DNA of 64,000 bases, taken from the NCBI RefSeq assembly GCF_018812025.1, contig NC_063054.1, positions 29,278,356-29,342,355 on the forward strand. Reading direction: 5' to 3'. Shown here piece by piece: positions 23,006 through 33,949 of this stretch; the first letter of the stretch is position 1; every line of letters starts with the position of its first letter. The notes under the pieces were generated by a model, which saw only the letters and a list, made by a program, of their open reading frames with translations, did no database searches and had not been told where the DNA came from. The DNA comes from Megalobrama amblycephala (taxonomy: Eukaryota > Chordata > Actinopteri > Cypriniformes > Xenocyprididae). The translations under genes and the position numbers were made by a program.

Positions 23006-24164
23006 TAGGGGTGTAACGATACGCTCAGGTCACGATACGATACGTATCTCGATACGGAGTTCACGATACGATACGTATCACGATATTTTGAACAAAATGA
23101 AACTGAAATTCAAACAAGATTTATTAAAAAAACATGAACAAATTTCAATAATTTTCCTTGTTGTACATACAAGATCACATTTCAATAAAATAAATAAATA
23201 TAAAATTTTAATAAAAACCTTCTGTATTCAAATTAACAGTTGAATAGGGCTGTCTGTCACTGAAAAAAAATGTTAAATTTAACATGAACTTAGAATTATG
23301 AATAGGGGCCGTTCACATATCGCGTCTAAAAACGCGTGGAAGGCGCGGCCGCACCGCTTCTCCTTCTTTCCAAAGCGCTTGCGCTCCCGTGGCGTCGGTC
23401 GTTGCTATGCAACCATGAACTGAGCTCTCTAAGAGGATCAGGATGTTTCTGCAAAGGATAAATGATTTCTAGCCCTTGCATTAGTTTTACTACGAGATAT
23501 ATTGATGGAGATAAGATATAAAAACCACCATGTACAGCTATGATCAGCTGTTCGGCTGAGCTTTTGATGTTTTGTTACGGAAAGGCCATAGCTGATCGGT
23601 TGATTCTTGTCACACGACCTGCGGTGCGCTTGCGGCATTCTGAGAAGTTGAGAATTGCACGCGCGTCGCGACCGCGTTGATCCCTTTATGAGCGCGCCTG
23701 CCGCGCGGCTACATTTGAAAATAATAACTGACTTGCACGCGGAAAAGACGCAATATGTGAACGGCCCCACAGAACTTCTTAAAGCAAAGCATCGCAAGCG
23801 TCTTTTGCTTTTCTGTGAGCACAGCCGTTGCTGTGCACTGCGGTGAAAGAAAGCCACGACGTTTCTCACGCGACCATGCAAGAGACTGACATGAGAAACG
23901 TTTAAACCTGCTTGCAAGATTCAATGTGTGCCCGAAACACTTACTGAACTAGAGAGCTGATTGAGACACACCATTTACGATAAATCGTTACACCCCTAAT
24001 ACTTATAGTAATTTAAAAATGTGGTAGCATTGGATCTGGACAGGAAGGATAACTCTGGGAGTTGGAAGGGGTGTGTCGCGATTCTGCCTTCTCACATCGC
24101 GATACAGGTTCGTGGACCTGCGTATCGCGATTTCGGTTTCATATCGCATATCGTTACAGCCCTA
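23006..24164. mobile_element. 1.16-kb hAT-like element with 8-bp target duplication
   Basis: Starts taggggtgtaacgatacgct and ends tatcgttacagcccta. The 8-bp sequence cagctcag flanks both sides (22998-23005 and 24165-24172), a classic hAT duplication. A second inverted end (atcgttacacccctaat) at about 23985-24000 shows internal rearrangement. The GC-rich middle (23330-23900) recurs inverted at 27938-28938. No transposase; frames in the GC-rich middle are on both strands and not convincing genes. Confidence 0.85.
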
Positions 24165-24233
24165 CAGCTCAGTGCTGATCAGCTGCTTGCCTGAAGCTGG
24201 TATGAAAATAGATAAGCTCACTCCTCACTCCTT

Positions 24234-24235
<2 letters not shown>

Positions 24236-24287
<52 letters not shown>
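24236..24287. repeat. (GT)n microsatellite
   Basis: About 25 uninterrupted GT units. Confidence 0.98.
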
Positions 24288-24292
<5 letters not shown>

Positions 24293-24436
24293 TCATTTCA
24301 AAGTTTGAGACAGTGCTAGACTTCATCACTGTTAGATCATTTGTCTTAAGAGGTGTTCGCAGTGACAGCGTTTTGCAAAATGTGTTGTTTTTTGTGATTG
24401 ATTTTGCTCACTTTTCTCTCTCTCATTCATCCACAG

Positions 24437-24596
24437 GTTGCATTGAGCACTAATTTCCTCCTGCCTCCCCTAGTGGGATGGTTCTGCATGACAGGGAGGG
24501 TATGGTTCTGTAACCCCCTCTCTGTCCTCCATAAACCCAGTGGACCACAGCCATAGTGTTCCCCTCAATGAACATCCCTCTGGAGCCCTAGATCAA
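24437..24596 (+). other. ncoa1: ncoa1 5' UTR exon, copy A
   Basis: A pyrimidine-rich acceptor (ctctctctcattcatccacag) and a perfect donor (gtaagt) bracket 160 bases. The exon recurs as copy B at 29056-29228. The last 65 bases plus the donor (from ataaacccagtggaccacag on) differ at only two positions between copies, while the flanking introns have diverged strongly. This is the signature of selection on an exon. It has no long open frame but carries three short upstream ORFs (separate entry). Assignment to ncoa1 is by position and strand, about 23 kb upstream of the first coding exon. Confidence 0.75.
24478..24591 (+). promoter_or_regulatory. ncoa1: uORF cluster in UTR exon A
   Basis: Three ATGs each open a short frame. 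uORF1 (24478-24513) encodes MVLHDREGMVL and has a strong start context (G at -3 and +4). uORF2 (24488-24556) is 22 codons plus stop in another frame. uORF3 (24568-24591) encodes MNIPLEP. uORF1 and uORF2 overlap. All three reappear in exon B with the same start and stop positions relative to the conserved core. Such uORFs usually lower translation of the main frame; that effect is inferred. Confidence 0.6.
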
Positions 24597-25500
24597 GTAA
24601 GTCAGTCACATTGGGTTTTACAGACACAGACTCTCAGTGACCCCAAGTATTAGATATTCTCTATACACTTCAATAACTTTCATTTGAAACATCTAAACTC
24701 CTTTTTGAAAATGTTGGATCTAGACCCATTTTGTGTTGATACTAAAGCTAAAAAGTATTTATAAGTCATTTACTGTCATTGCTGTAGACTTACAATAATG
24801 ATGAAAGCCGTATATGGATTCATCTGCAGCCTTTTTCGTGGGCAGAAAATGTTTGCCTACTTTTTAACCATCAAGGTCCTCTCTGAAGTCACTACGTGTG
24901 CTGATGTGCAGCAGTTTATTGATGTGGATATGGTGCAATGGTATAAACAATTTGCCAAGCCCTGGTTAGGCTTTATTTGTGTGGCTTATAACTAGATGTA
25001 ATCTAACAGACCTTACTGTTGCTATGGCAATGCAATGCAAAAACAATTTTGAACACTTAAACATCTATGACTAGTCTGTTTCAGTGTTTGTTGAATTTTC
25101 ACATTCACTAATAGCATGACATTCATGTTTGTTACATAACTTCCCGGCAATTTTGTTACCTTTTCCTTTTTATACTAATAGGTAAGTGGTAGTTAACCCT
25201 AACCCAACCCAAGTAGTTTAGTTTAGTTTAGTTTAGTTTATTAAAAAGCACATTTAAATAAATAAATGTACATTTATTAATTAATTAAATTAAATAGACA
25301 AAATACAAGCAAAACATTTAAATGAAATAATAATTTAAAATAATAAAAAATAATAATTTTAATTTAAAATAATTAAATACATTTGCAACCTCTAAAGCTA
25401 AAGAATTCCACCATTTTTGAAATGGACTGCCATGTTGTTTTAGTATTATTTATATTCTATTATAGTGTTTATTAATATTTTGAATTAGCTTATGTATATG
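24597..25500 (+). other. Intron downstream of UTR exon A, part of a tandem duplication
   Basis: The stretch at 25000-25150 (ctagatgtaatctaacagac, ttactgttgctatggcaatg, then atgtttgttacataac) matches 30131-30305 downstream of exon B. The duplication therefore included intron sequence. A (TTTAG)n run lies at about 25217-25242. Confidence 0.6.
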
Positions 25501-25508
25501 TATATATA

Positions 25509-26442
25509 CAGTACAGTCCAAAAGTTTGGAACCACTAAGATTTTTAATGTTTTTAAAAGAAGTTTCGTCTGCTCACCAAGGCTACATTTATTTAATTAAA
25601 AATACAGTAAAAAACAGTCATATTGTGAAATATTATTACAATTTAAAATAACTGTGTACTATTTAAATATATTTGACAAAGTAATTTATTCCTGTGATGC
25701 AAAGCTGAATTTTCAGCATCGTTACTCCAGTCTTCAGTGTCACATGATCCTTCAGAAATCATTCTAATATGCTGATTTGCTGCTCAATAAACATTTATGA
25801 TTATTTTCAATGTTGAAAACAGTTGTGTACTTTTTTTTCAGGATTCCTTGATGAATAGAAAGTTCAAAAGAACAGCATTTATCTGAAATACAAAGCTTCT
25901 GTAGCATTATACACTACCGTTCAAAAGTTTGGGGTCAGTAAGAATTTTTATTTTTATTTTTTTGAAAAGAAATGAAAGAAATGAATACTTTTATTCAGCA
26001 AGGATGCATTAAATCAATCAAAAGTGGCAGTAAAGACATTTATAATGTTACAAAAGATTAGATTTCAGATAAACACTGTTCTTTTGAACTTTCTATTCAT
26101 CAAATAATCCTGAAAAAAAATATTGTACACAAATATTTTGTACAATTGTACACATTAAATGTTTCTTGAGCAGCAGATCAGCATATTAGAATGATTTCTG
26201 AAGGATCATGTGACACTGAAGACTGGAGTAATGATGCTGAAAATTCAGCTTTGCCATCACAGGAATAAATTACTTTGTGAAATATATTCAAATAGAAAAC
26301 AGTTATTTTAAATTGTAATAATATTTCACAATATTACTGTTTTTTACTGTATTTTTAATTAAATAAATGTAGCCTTGGTGAGCAGACGAAACTTCTTTTA
26401 AAAACATTAAAAATCTTATTGGTTCCAAACTTTTGGACTGTA

Positions 26443-26445
<3 letters not shown>
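25509..26445. mobile_element. Large palindromic fold-back element (family F, copy 3)
   Basis: The left end is cagtacagtccaaaagtttg and the right end is its complement (caaacttttggactgtactg), flanked by TA on both sides as for Tc1/mariner elements. The arms of about 300 bp are near-identical inverted copies. The centre carries another end of the same family (actaccgttcaaaagtttgg at about 25914). No transposase. Confidence 0.88.

Positions 26446-26531
<86 letters not shown>
26446..26531. repeat. (TA)n microsatellite
   Basis: About 85 bp of pure TA repeat at the edge of the fold-back element. Confidence 0.98.
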
Positions 26532-26535
<4 letters not shown>

Positions 26536-26707
26536 TTCGCCTAATATAATAATACTAATATATATATTAGTTTTAGTAATTTTGCTTTTGTAACTTTATT
26601 AGTTTTTGTTTATTAAAAATATTTTTAATTAGCTTTTATTTTATTTTTTTTATTTAGTCATTTTAGTACGTACTTATTTCAGTTAGTTTCAAAGGCAACA
26701 TTTTTAA

Positions 26708-27084
26708 TTTTCTCATTTACTCACCCTCATGTCGTTCCAAACCTGTAAGACTTTCGTTCATCCATTGACAAGTCTATGCAACTACCACTTTGAAGCTTCA
26801 AAAAGTTAAGATCTTAAAACGAATCCATAGGAATCGAGTGGTTTAATCCAAATTTTCTGAGGAGACTGAATCACTTTATATGATGAACAGATTGAATTTA
26901 GGCTTTTATTCACATATAAACATTGATCAGCGAACATAAACAGAAGCTCAACCAAGCGATCGAGTCTTCATTTGTATCTTAATTTGTGTTTCGAAGATGA
27001 ACGAAAGTCTTATGGGTTTGGAACGATATGAGGATGAGTAATTGATGACAATTTTTTTTTAGTTTTTGGGTGAACTAACCCTTT
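26708..27084. mobile_element. TTAA-type MITE (gggttagttcaccc family)
   Basis: Contains tactcaccctcatgtcgttc, then aacgaaagtcttatgggttt, and ends tgggtgaactaaccctttaa. This is a very common cyprinid repeat; the first and last thirds are inverted relatives. The left end is truncated. Confidence 0.8.
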
Positions 27085-27117
27085 AAGTAATTAAAAAAAT
27101 CTTAATATTTCTACTCT

Positions 27118-27937
27118 CTAACAATGCACTGATTTACACTCGGCGCCGCTCCCTTAAATCGCGTGCTCCCTGCCACACGAGCTGTCGACTATATTACAGC
27201 GCATTTACAAAGTTCACACAGCTAATATAACCCTCAAATGGATCTTTACAAGATGTTCGTCATGCATGCTGCATGCATGCTTCGAATTATGTGAGTAAAG
27301 TATTTATTTGGATGTTAAAGTTTTATTCTGAGTGAATTTGAGGCTGTCCTCCGTGGCTAACGGCTAATGCTACACTGTTGGAGAGATTTATAAAGAATGA
27401 AGTTGTGTTTATGCATTATACAGACTGCACATGTTTAAAAATGAAAATAGCGACGGCTCTTGTCTCTGTGAATACAGTAAGAAACGATGGTAACTTTAAC
27501 CTCATTTAACAGTACATTAGCAACATGTTAACGAAACATTTAGAAAGACAATTTACAAATATCAGTAAAAATATCATGCTATCATGGATTATGTCAGTTA
27601 TTATTGCTCCATCTGCCATTTTTCGCTGTTGTTCTTGCTTACCTAGTCTGATGATTCGGCTGTGTGCAGCTCCAGACGTTAACTGGCTACCCTTGTGTAA
27701 TCCCTTTCATAATGTTGGGAACATGGGCTGGCATTATGCAAATATTGGGGCGTACGTAACAGTCGGTGTTATGTTGAGATTCGCCTGTTCTTCGGAGGTC
27801 GTTTAAACAAATGAGATTTATATAAGAAGGAGGAAACAATGGGGTTTGAGACTCACTGTATGTCTTTTCCATGTACTGAACTCTTGTTATTTAACTATGC
27901 CAAGGTAAATTCAATTTTTGAATCTAGGGCACCTTTA
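27118..27937. mobile_element. TTAA-type element, copy A (ggtgccctagaat family)
   Basis: Nearly identical to 50975-51819 and to the reverse complement of 43285-44100. It ends ctagggcacctttaa. The left end is missing. The 93-codon frame inside it recurs only as part of the repeat and is not a gene. Confidence 0.85.
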
Positions 27938-28938
27938 AGGGTGTGTCTCAATCAGCTCTCTAGTTCAGTAAGTGTTTCGCGCACACATTGAATCTTGCAA
28001 GCAGGTTTAAATGTTTCTCGCGTCAGTCTCTTGCTTGGTCGCATGAGAAAAGTCGTGGCTTTCTTTCACCGCAGTGCCGCAGCAACAGCTGTGCTCACAG
28101 AAAAGCATAAAATGCTTGCGATGCTTTGCTTTAAGAAGTTCTGTCACATGGCTTGCACCGCAGGCCATGTGACAAGAACCAACCAATCAGTTATGGCTTT
28201 TCCGTAACAAAACATCAAAATCTCAGCCGAACAGCTGATCATAGCTGTACAGGGTGGTTTTGTATCTTATCTCCATAAATATATCTAGTAGTAAATAGGG
28301 CTGCACGATTAATCGATTTCGATTGAATCGCCTTCGATTATGAACGCGATATTGCGTAGCTTGTCCGCGAACTACGGCTCTGTATATTAAGTGCCGCTCC
28401 ATTTGAAAGCAGGTGATGGACATTTACCGCTAATCACAGAACCGGCTTTACTGACGAGACACGCATGACAATCTCATGCGATTAATCGTGCAGCCCTAGT
28501 AGTAAAGGTAATGCAAGGGCTAGAAATCAATTTATCCTTTGCTGAAACTTCCTACTCCTCTTGGAGAGTGCAGTTCATGGTTGCATAGCAACGACCGACG
28601 CCACGGGAGCGCAAGCGCTATGGAAAGGAGAAGCGGTGCGGCCGCGCCTTCCACGTGTTTAGACGCGATATGTGAACGGTCCCTTAGGATTCCTAAATCT
28701 AAGTTCATGTTAATTTTAACATTTTTTTTTTCAGTGACAGGCAGACCTATCCAGCTGTTAATTTGAATACAGAAGGTTTTTATTAAACCTTGAAATGTGA
28801 TTTTGTATGTACAACAAGGAAAATTATTGAAATTTGTTAATGTTTTTAAAATAAGTCTTATTTGAATTTCAGTTTCATTTTGTTCAAAATATCGTGATAC
28901 GTACCGTATCGTGACCTGAGTATATCGTTACACCCCTA
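27938..28938. mobile_element. hAT-like element, inverted and truncated relative of 23006-24164
   Basis: Reads as the reverse complement of the first copy, from gggtgtgtctcaatcagctc to the terminal atatcgttacacccctag. Its left side abuts copy A of the TTAA element directly. A 203-bp hAT MITE (28296-28498) is inserted in it. Confidence 0.85.
28296..28498. mobile_element. 203-bp hAT MITE, nested
   Basis: Termini tagggctgcacgattaatcg and cgattaatcgtgcagcccta are perfect inverted repeats. The 8-bp gtagtaaa flanks both sides (28288-28295, 28499-28506). The interior resembles the element at 48832-49173 (gaacgcgatattgcgt, cctgctttcaaatgg). Confidence 0.93.
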
Positions 28939-29055
28939 GTTTTAGTTTTAGTTAGCAATAACGACACTGCAGGACTGTCAATCATATTCTGCTGTTGTGT
29001 GATTGTAGCATAAAATGGCAGTGAAATCTAACACAATACATTGCTTCTTCCACAG

Positions 29056-29228
29056 GTTACATTGGGTGTCCATTCTCTGCTGCCTCCCCCCGGTGGGATG
29101 GTTCTGCATGACAGGGAGGGTGTGGCGCCATAGCCCCCTCTCCTTGAGATCTCTCCCACCTCATAAACCCAGTGGACCACAGCCATAGTGTTCCCCTCAA
29201 TGAGCATCCATCTGGAGCCCTAGATCAA
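29056..29228 (+). other. ncoa1: ncoa1 5' UTR exon, copy B
   Basis: A paralogue of the exon at 24437-24596. It has the same acceptor junction (ccacag|gtt), the same donor (gatcaa|gtaagtcag), a shared core ggtgggatggttctgcatga and a shared 3' end. It is 13 bases longer because of an insertion near 29140-29153. The pattern, with a conserved 3' third and uORFs but diverged middle and introns, suggests both copies are kept. Both exons could be included, or one chosen. No coding frame passes through. Confidence 0.75.
29098..29223 (+). promoter_or_regulatory. ncoa1: uORF cluster in UTR exon B
   Basis: uORF1 (29098-29133) encodes MVLHDREGVAP, 11 codons as in exon A although its last three residues differ. 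uORF2 (29108-29188) has 26 codons, uses the homologous ATG and ends at the homologous TAG despite the 13-base insertion, which together with a compensating difference keeps the frame. uORF3 (29200-29223) encodes MSIHLEP. Preservation of all three starts and stops is the main evidence for function. Confidence 0.6.
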
Positions 29229-31029
29229 GTAAGTCAGCAGATCATGCAAAAGCTCAAAGCTGTGTTGAGATAACCTGAACTGGCAACAGCTGAAACTGTG
29301 GATCCAGCCATAACAAGCCTTTTTATAGAGGACATGTTTACATAATCATCCAGTGTTGTGGAGTAACTAACTAGAAGTTATGATGGTACTTGCCTGCATT
29401 CTTAGTAGTGTGACAGTAGCTCAGCTGTTTTCAAAATAGTCTAGCACTTCCAGTAACAAGCTATTTTCTCCAAGTAGTGGCGGCATGACTAAAAGTTACA
29501 TCATCGTTGTTTGTCACATTATATCACATGCAGCCTCACGTGTGCCGAGGCAAAAATCAAATACTTGTAACATAATATTGGGTATTGATTTTTGTGATTC
29601 AGACCATTTGTTCATACATTGTTTTGTAATGAAATCTATCTAACTGAGATCCTCTTTTTTTTTTCTTTTTTTTTGACGGTTAAATGCTGCTCATATTTCA
29701 GTAAATTATATAATTTAATTGCCGTATAATTACATATATTCCACCCTAAATTTTATTTGTAACTTGTGTAACTTTTTAAAGCAATCAGTAGCTTGTATCT
29801 TGGCAAGACAATAGTTTCGCTACTGCTTATTTTATTCTCATTTGGATAAAGGCTAAAATGAATAAATGTAAAGGTGGAACAGCTTCTAAAACAGTAGATA
29901 ACATAGTCCTTTTAATGTTGAAGGCACAGTTGTCAACTAATGTCATCTGCAAAGGTAATCAATGATCTGAGTCAGTTGTTTCTGTTCAAACATGTACAGT
30001 ATTCAGTACGGCACACTGCTTTGAGGCATTTCAAATATGAATGAGGGACATTTGGTGCAGGTGAAACACTTTTCCTGGCTGCACTGTCCATTTTTTTTTT
30101 TTTTTTTTTTTTTTTTGCATTTGCTCATACTAGATGTGTTGTGGTAGTTCAACGGACCTTACAGTTGTCATGGTAATGTGAAACCTGATTGTTCCTCCAC
30201 TGCATCTGTCTGTGCTTCTTTTTAATTTGCAGTTTAATTTTCACACTCAAACCTGGGTGATTTAATTAACAGCATGGTTTTTATGTATGTTTGTTAAATA
30301 ACCCACTTTTGCTGTATTATTGTCTTCGGTACTTTAGAAGGAATTTCCACCCCTTCTTCTTGGATTGCTTGGTTTCTTATTCTAGTTCTGCCCACACTGA
30401 AATCTAATTGGTCATAGGTACTTCATGCATATTAATCATCAAATATGGAAGAGGAGAGAGAGAGTGATTAAGAAAGTTATGGAAACATTAAACTATTATT
30501 GTAAAGAAGAGAAAGTCATGGTGTCTGGTAGAAATTAGCTCCCTGTATTGCATTATAGTGTTTGAACTTTTCTTTGAAACTTCACCTATTAGCATTTAAT
30601 GTATTAATTATGAGTGCAGATCTTCTTTAATTTTGTAATGTATATTTTGGTCTACAATAGCTGGGAGAGCTTGGTGATTGCTTTAATTTTTAATGTATTA
30701 ATTATGAAAAAATGTAATTAATTCTGTTCACAAACAGGCTTATATTCTTAGTTCGTAGTAGTCCCGGTTAATAAGATTATTGCAAGTAAATCCAACCAGC
30801 TACATTAAACAAAAGATTTACCATACTACAGAGGAGAGAGACAGAAATGGCTGCTTTTTATTCCTCCACACTTTCACTTCTGTGAATTAAAGCTAAAAAT
30901 GTAATAAATTAGTAAAGTACAAAATTGCAGCAGTATTTACCTGGTTCTCTGTGTGCATTTTAAGATTTAGAGCGTACAACATACACACACAGATGTAGGT
31001 AAAATCTGTCAGATGATACGTACACACTA
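29229..31029 (+). other. Intron downstream of UTR exon B
   Basis: Contains poly-T tracts near 29655-29675 and 30092-30116, and the duplicated intron segment 30131-30305. Otherwise AT-rich without recognisable genes. Confidence 0.55.
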
Positions 31030-31790
31030 CACTCAAAAAATGAATTGTTGGAAAAAAGTAGTGTCAAGTGGTTCCACACAACTATATTATGTAATTTGTA
31101 CAAAAACAGTTTAGTTGTATGAACAAAAGAAATTCATGTAAAGCTGACAAAATTTCTTTGAGTAAAAATTTTTAATTTGTCACTGTTACATAATATTTAT
31201 ATGTGCAGTTACTTAATAATGTTATGTTTATTATGTAAGGTGACCACATTTATAGACTTAATTTACCTTATTAAATTAACTATTTGCTCTACACAATGCA
31301 CTCACATGACTCATTGAACAAACTCAATTGAATTGAGAGCAGGAATTTCATCTTATACATGCATATATGAGTGCTCACAGCCTAAACAGAGGTGACGCTC
31401 TTCTGCATAATGGTAACCGCAAAGTTAAAAAAATTTTTTTTTACAGAAACTCCTTTAAATGTCCAACATAACTGAACATTAAACACGAACATAAACTAAC
31501 AACATACATCCTGTTATAATGAAAAACACATCAAATAACACTTTAATCCCTAAATTTACTCTCCTAATGCAGTCCTTTGCAAAGCATGCTGGGAACTACG
31601 GATCCACTGCCTCAGTTAGTTATGTCAACATTAATTTGTGCATTTCACTCAGCAATGTTAAGTTGACTGGACAAACACTTAGAAACAACTCAGTTAAATT
31701 AAGTTCATGTAGATACATGAGTTTTTAAGTAATGTGAACAAGGATGGTTTGAGTAAAACTAACAACAGTGAAAGTTCATTTTTTTGAGTG
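31030..31790. mobile_element. 761-bp DNA element with cactcaaaaaatgaa termini
   Basis: Left terminus cactcaaaaaatgaattg; the right end ttcatttttttgagtg is the inverted match. The interior (31310-31350) matches the fragment at 2530-2575. A 69-codon frame inside has no motif. Non-autonomous. Confidence 0.75.
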
Positions 31791-32998
31791 AATATTACAC
31801 AAGCTGTAATCAAATGCAAAAACCCATGAATAAATGTAATTTGCTCCATTTAATGTATGGAAAAATGCTCATGCTAATCACTGAGTTGCTTGGAAACCAG
31901 CTGAATTGATGGACCTCCCTCTTAATATGAGGGTAATCACTGACTTGCATGAATTAGTCAAAGACACTAATGGCTTCTCAGTTCAGTTTGGAAAAAAAAG
32001 GCAGTTTGTTTAGCTTGTTTGATGGTTTATTTGTGCTGGATGTATGGTGCTCTGACACCTGCTTTCTAAGCTGTAGTCGTCAGACTTCTTTTAACTGCTT
32101 CCGCATACTTAAGTTGTACTCTCCCAACAATTTTCCCCATAATTATCGGGTTTTGTTTGACATGTGTTTTGTGTTATGGAACCTGTGATCTTTTTCTGAT
32201 GTCAACACACAGTACAGTGTTATGCAGTAAGGTTTGTGTATTTTAATGCTGATGAGGCTCAGAACAAAAAAAAAAAAAAAAAACATTATGTTCTATTTTC
32301 ATGATTAATATTCAGTATTTCATTTGTATTCAATTAAATGGTGGTTCTTTGGCTAGACTGCAGCACAGGGTCATAGGAGGTGAAAAAGTACTATGGAGGC
32401 TACAGGAAGAAAAAGGGCATGCTCAAGAGTGAAATTACACTGAATAGAAAAGAGAAGCTATGGAGACTGTGGAGTGATGTAGCGCAGTGGTTTTCCATAT
32501 TCTGATAAAACAGAAGCATGCAACTTTGTATTTAAATAGTGGTGTTTATTTGTGTGCATGACCTTTGTAGCAGAATATGTTCACAGAGGTAGATTTCCAT
32601 AGTAGTGTTATTATCTTTATCAAAGTATATTCAGTTATAAAATGATAAACATTGATTCTTTATTTCTCAAACTGCATAAGAATGGACTGACCTCATTTGA
32701 AGCCAGATATGTTTTCAATGCTACTGAAGCTAATACTGTAATTTAGAGCTGTCCAGATTCTCTCTCTTTATAGTTATGTCATTTAGGCTTACTGTCGCTA
32801 GATACTGTAGCTTTCTTTAAATCAGTAAAGATTTCACAGCGGGTCCTTATGGTAATTACAATATGTTGGGCAGGAAATCGAAACGTTCGCCTATCATCCA
32901 TCGACTTCGAATATGGCTTATCATTTGAAGCATGTAAGTAGTAGCATGTTCTAACGTTAACCTAGATAAATTTGCGCTTTTATTAGGCGCACATCTAA
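31791..32998 (+). other. Intronic, no feature recognised
   Basis: Poly-A at 32266-32283. No exon-like or repeat-end signals recognised. Confidence 0.5.
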
Positions 32999-33213
32999 CA
33001 CTGTCACAAAAAAAGGTACGGTGCCGGGGCAGTACCCTGAGGTACAAAGGTAAAAAGGCACTAATATATGTATGTTTAAGGTACAGATATGCACTTTTAA
33101 AATACTAATATGCACCATTTAGGGGTAAGTAAGGAACAAAGATGTAACTTTTCACTTTTGTATCTTAGGATACTGCCCCAGTGACAAGCAACGTACCTTT
33201 ATTGCTGACAGTG
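32999..33213. mobile_element. 215-bp MITE-like repeat (ggtac-rich)
   Basis: The ends cactgtcacaaaaaaaggta and gtacctttattgctgacagtg are imperfect inverted repeats. The interior repeats ggtacaaaggta-type words. Confidence 0.6.
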
Positions 33214-33949
33214 AAGTGTTCGTGCGGAGTGTGGAAGCTGAAGTATTAGAGCGTTTACTGCAAGACATGGAGGCAACCGCATGATCACTTGCATTTTTTC
33301 CTGATAACAGCAGAAACAACTTAAAATTCTCTGTCATTGTTGGTCATACAGATAAGACATCATTTGAACCTGCTTTTATTTGTGGAAACTCACAGTAACA
33401 AGAAAACGTTGAGCCTTTGTAAAATAAAGAAAACAATCTGGATGTGCTTTCTACCATCTTGGTCTCTGCGAACTAGAGTGCGTCACAAAAATGAACCGAA
33501 TCTCATCGTATAATGAGAAATATATCTATAGAAAGCGTATGAAAGGTGCATTTCTCTCTACTGGCATGCTCACTATACTGCGGTGAGGTCGAGGCAGCAT
33601 CACCAGCTTCATCTTTGCAGCCGACACTGACTCAGAAAACACTCGTTTTTTAATAAATAATTAAAATGTCGATTTTTTTTCCCCCAACACTTTCATAATC
33701 ATTACATTAGCCGGTGCTTTGCGTGTGCTCGGAATAGGCTATATTTCGCCTATATATATATATATATTAAACGTTCATTATGGTTTAGTATTCTCCTCAG
33801 TATATATTTAAGTAATTAAATTAATATAAATGTGCAAAATATCGAATAATGGTTTAAAATAACGACTAATAGTCGACGGGGCAGCTCTACATTTTTGATG
33901 CCTTAGAATAATATATATAGGCTATATTTTGCCAATATGTTAAATGCTC
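33214..33949 (+). other. Intronic, repeat-like remnants
   Basis: Includes a short (TA)n at 33752-33769 and phrases such as gaataatggtttaaaataac and gactaatagtcgacggggc that recur at about 35085-35120. This suggests the 33950-35025 element inserted into an older repeat. No gene. Confidence 0.45.

Noticed and set aside
23438..23917. 159-codon minus-strand frame and opposite-strand partners
   Set aside because: Falls in the GC-rich middle of a hAT element. The related copy at 27995-28207 does not keep the frame.
27525..27806. 93-codon frame, repeated at 51461-51685
   Set aside because: Part of a dispersed TTAA-type element present three times in the window, with frame changes between copies.
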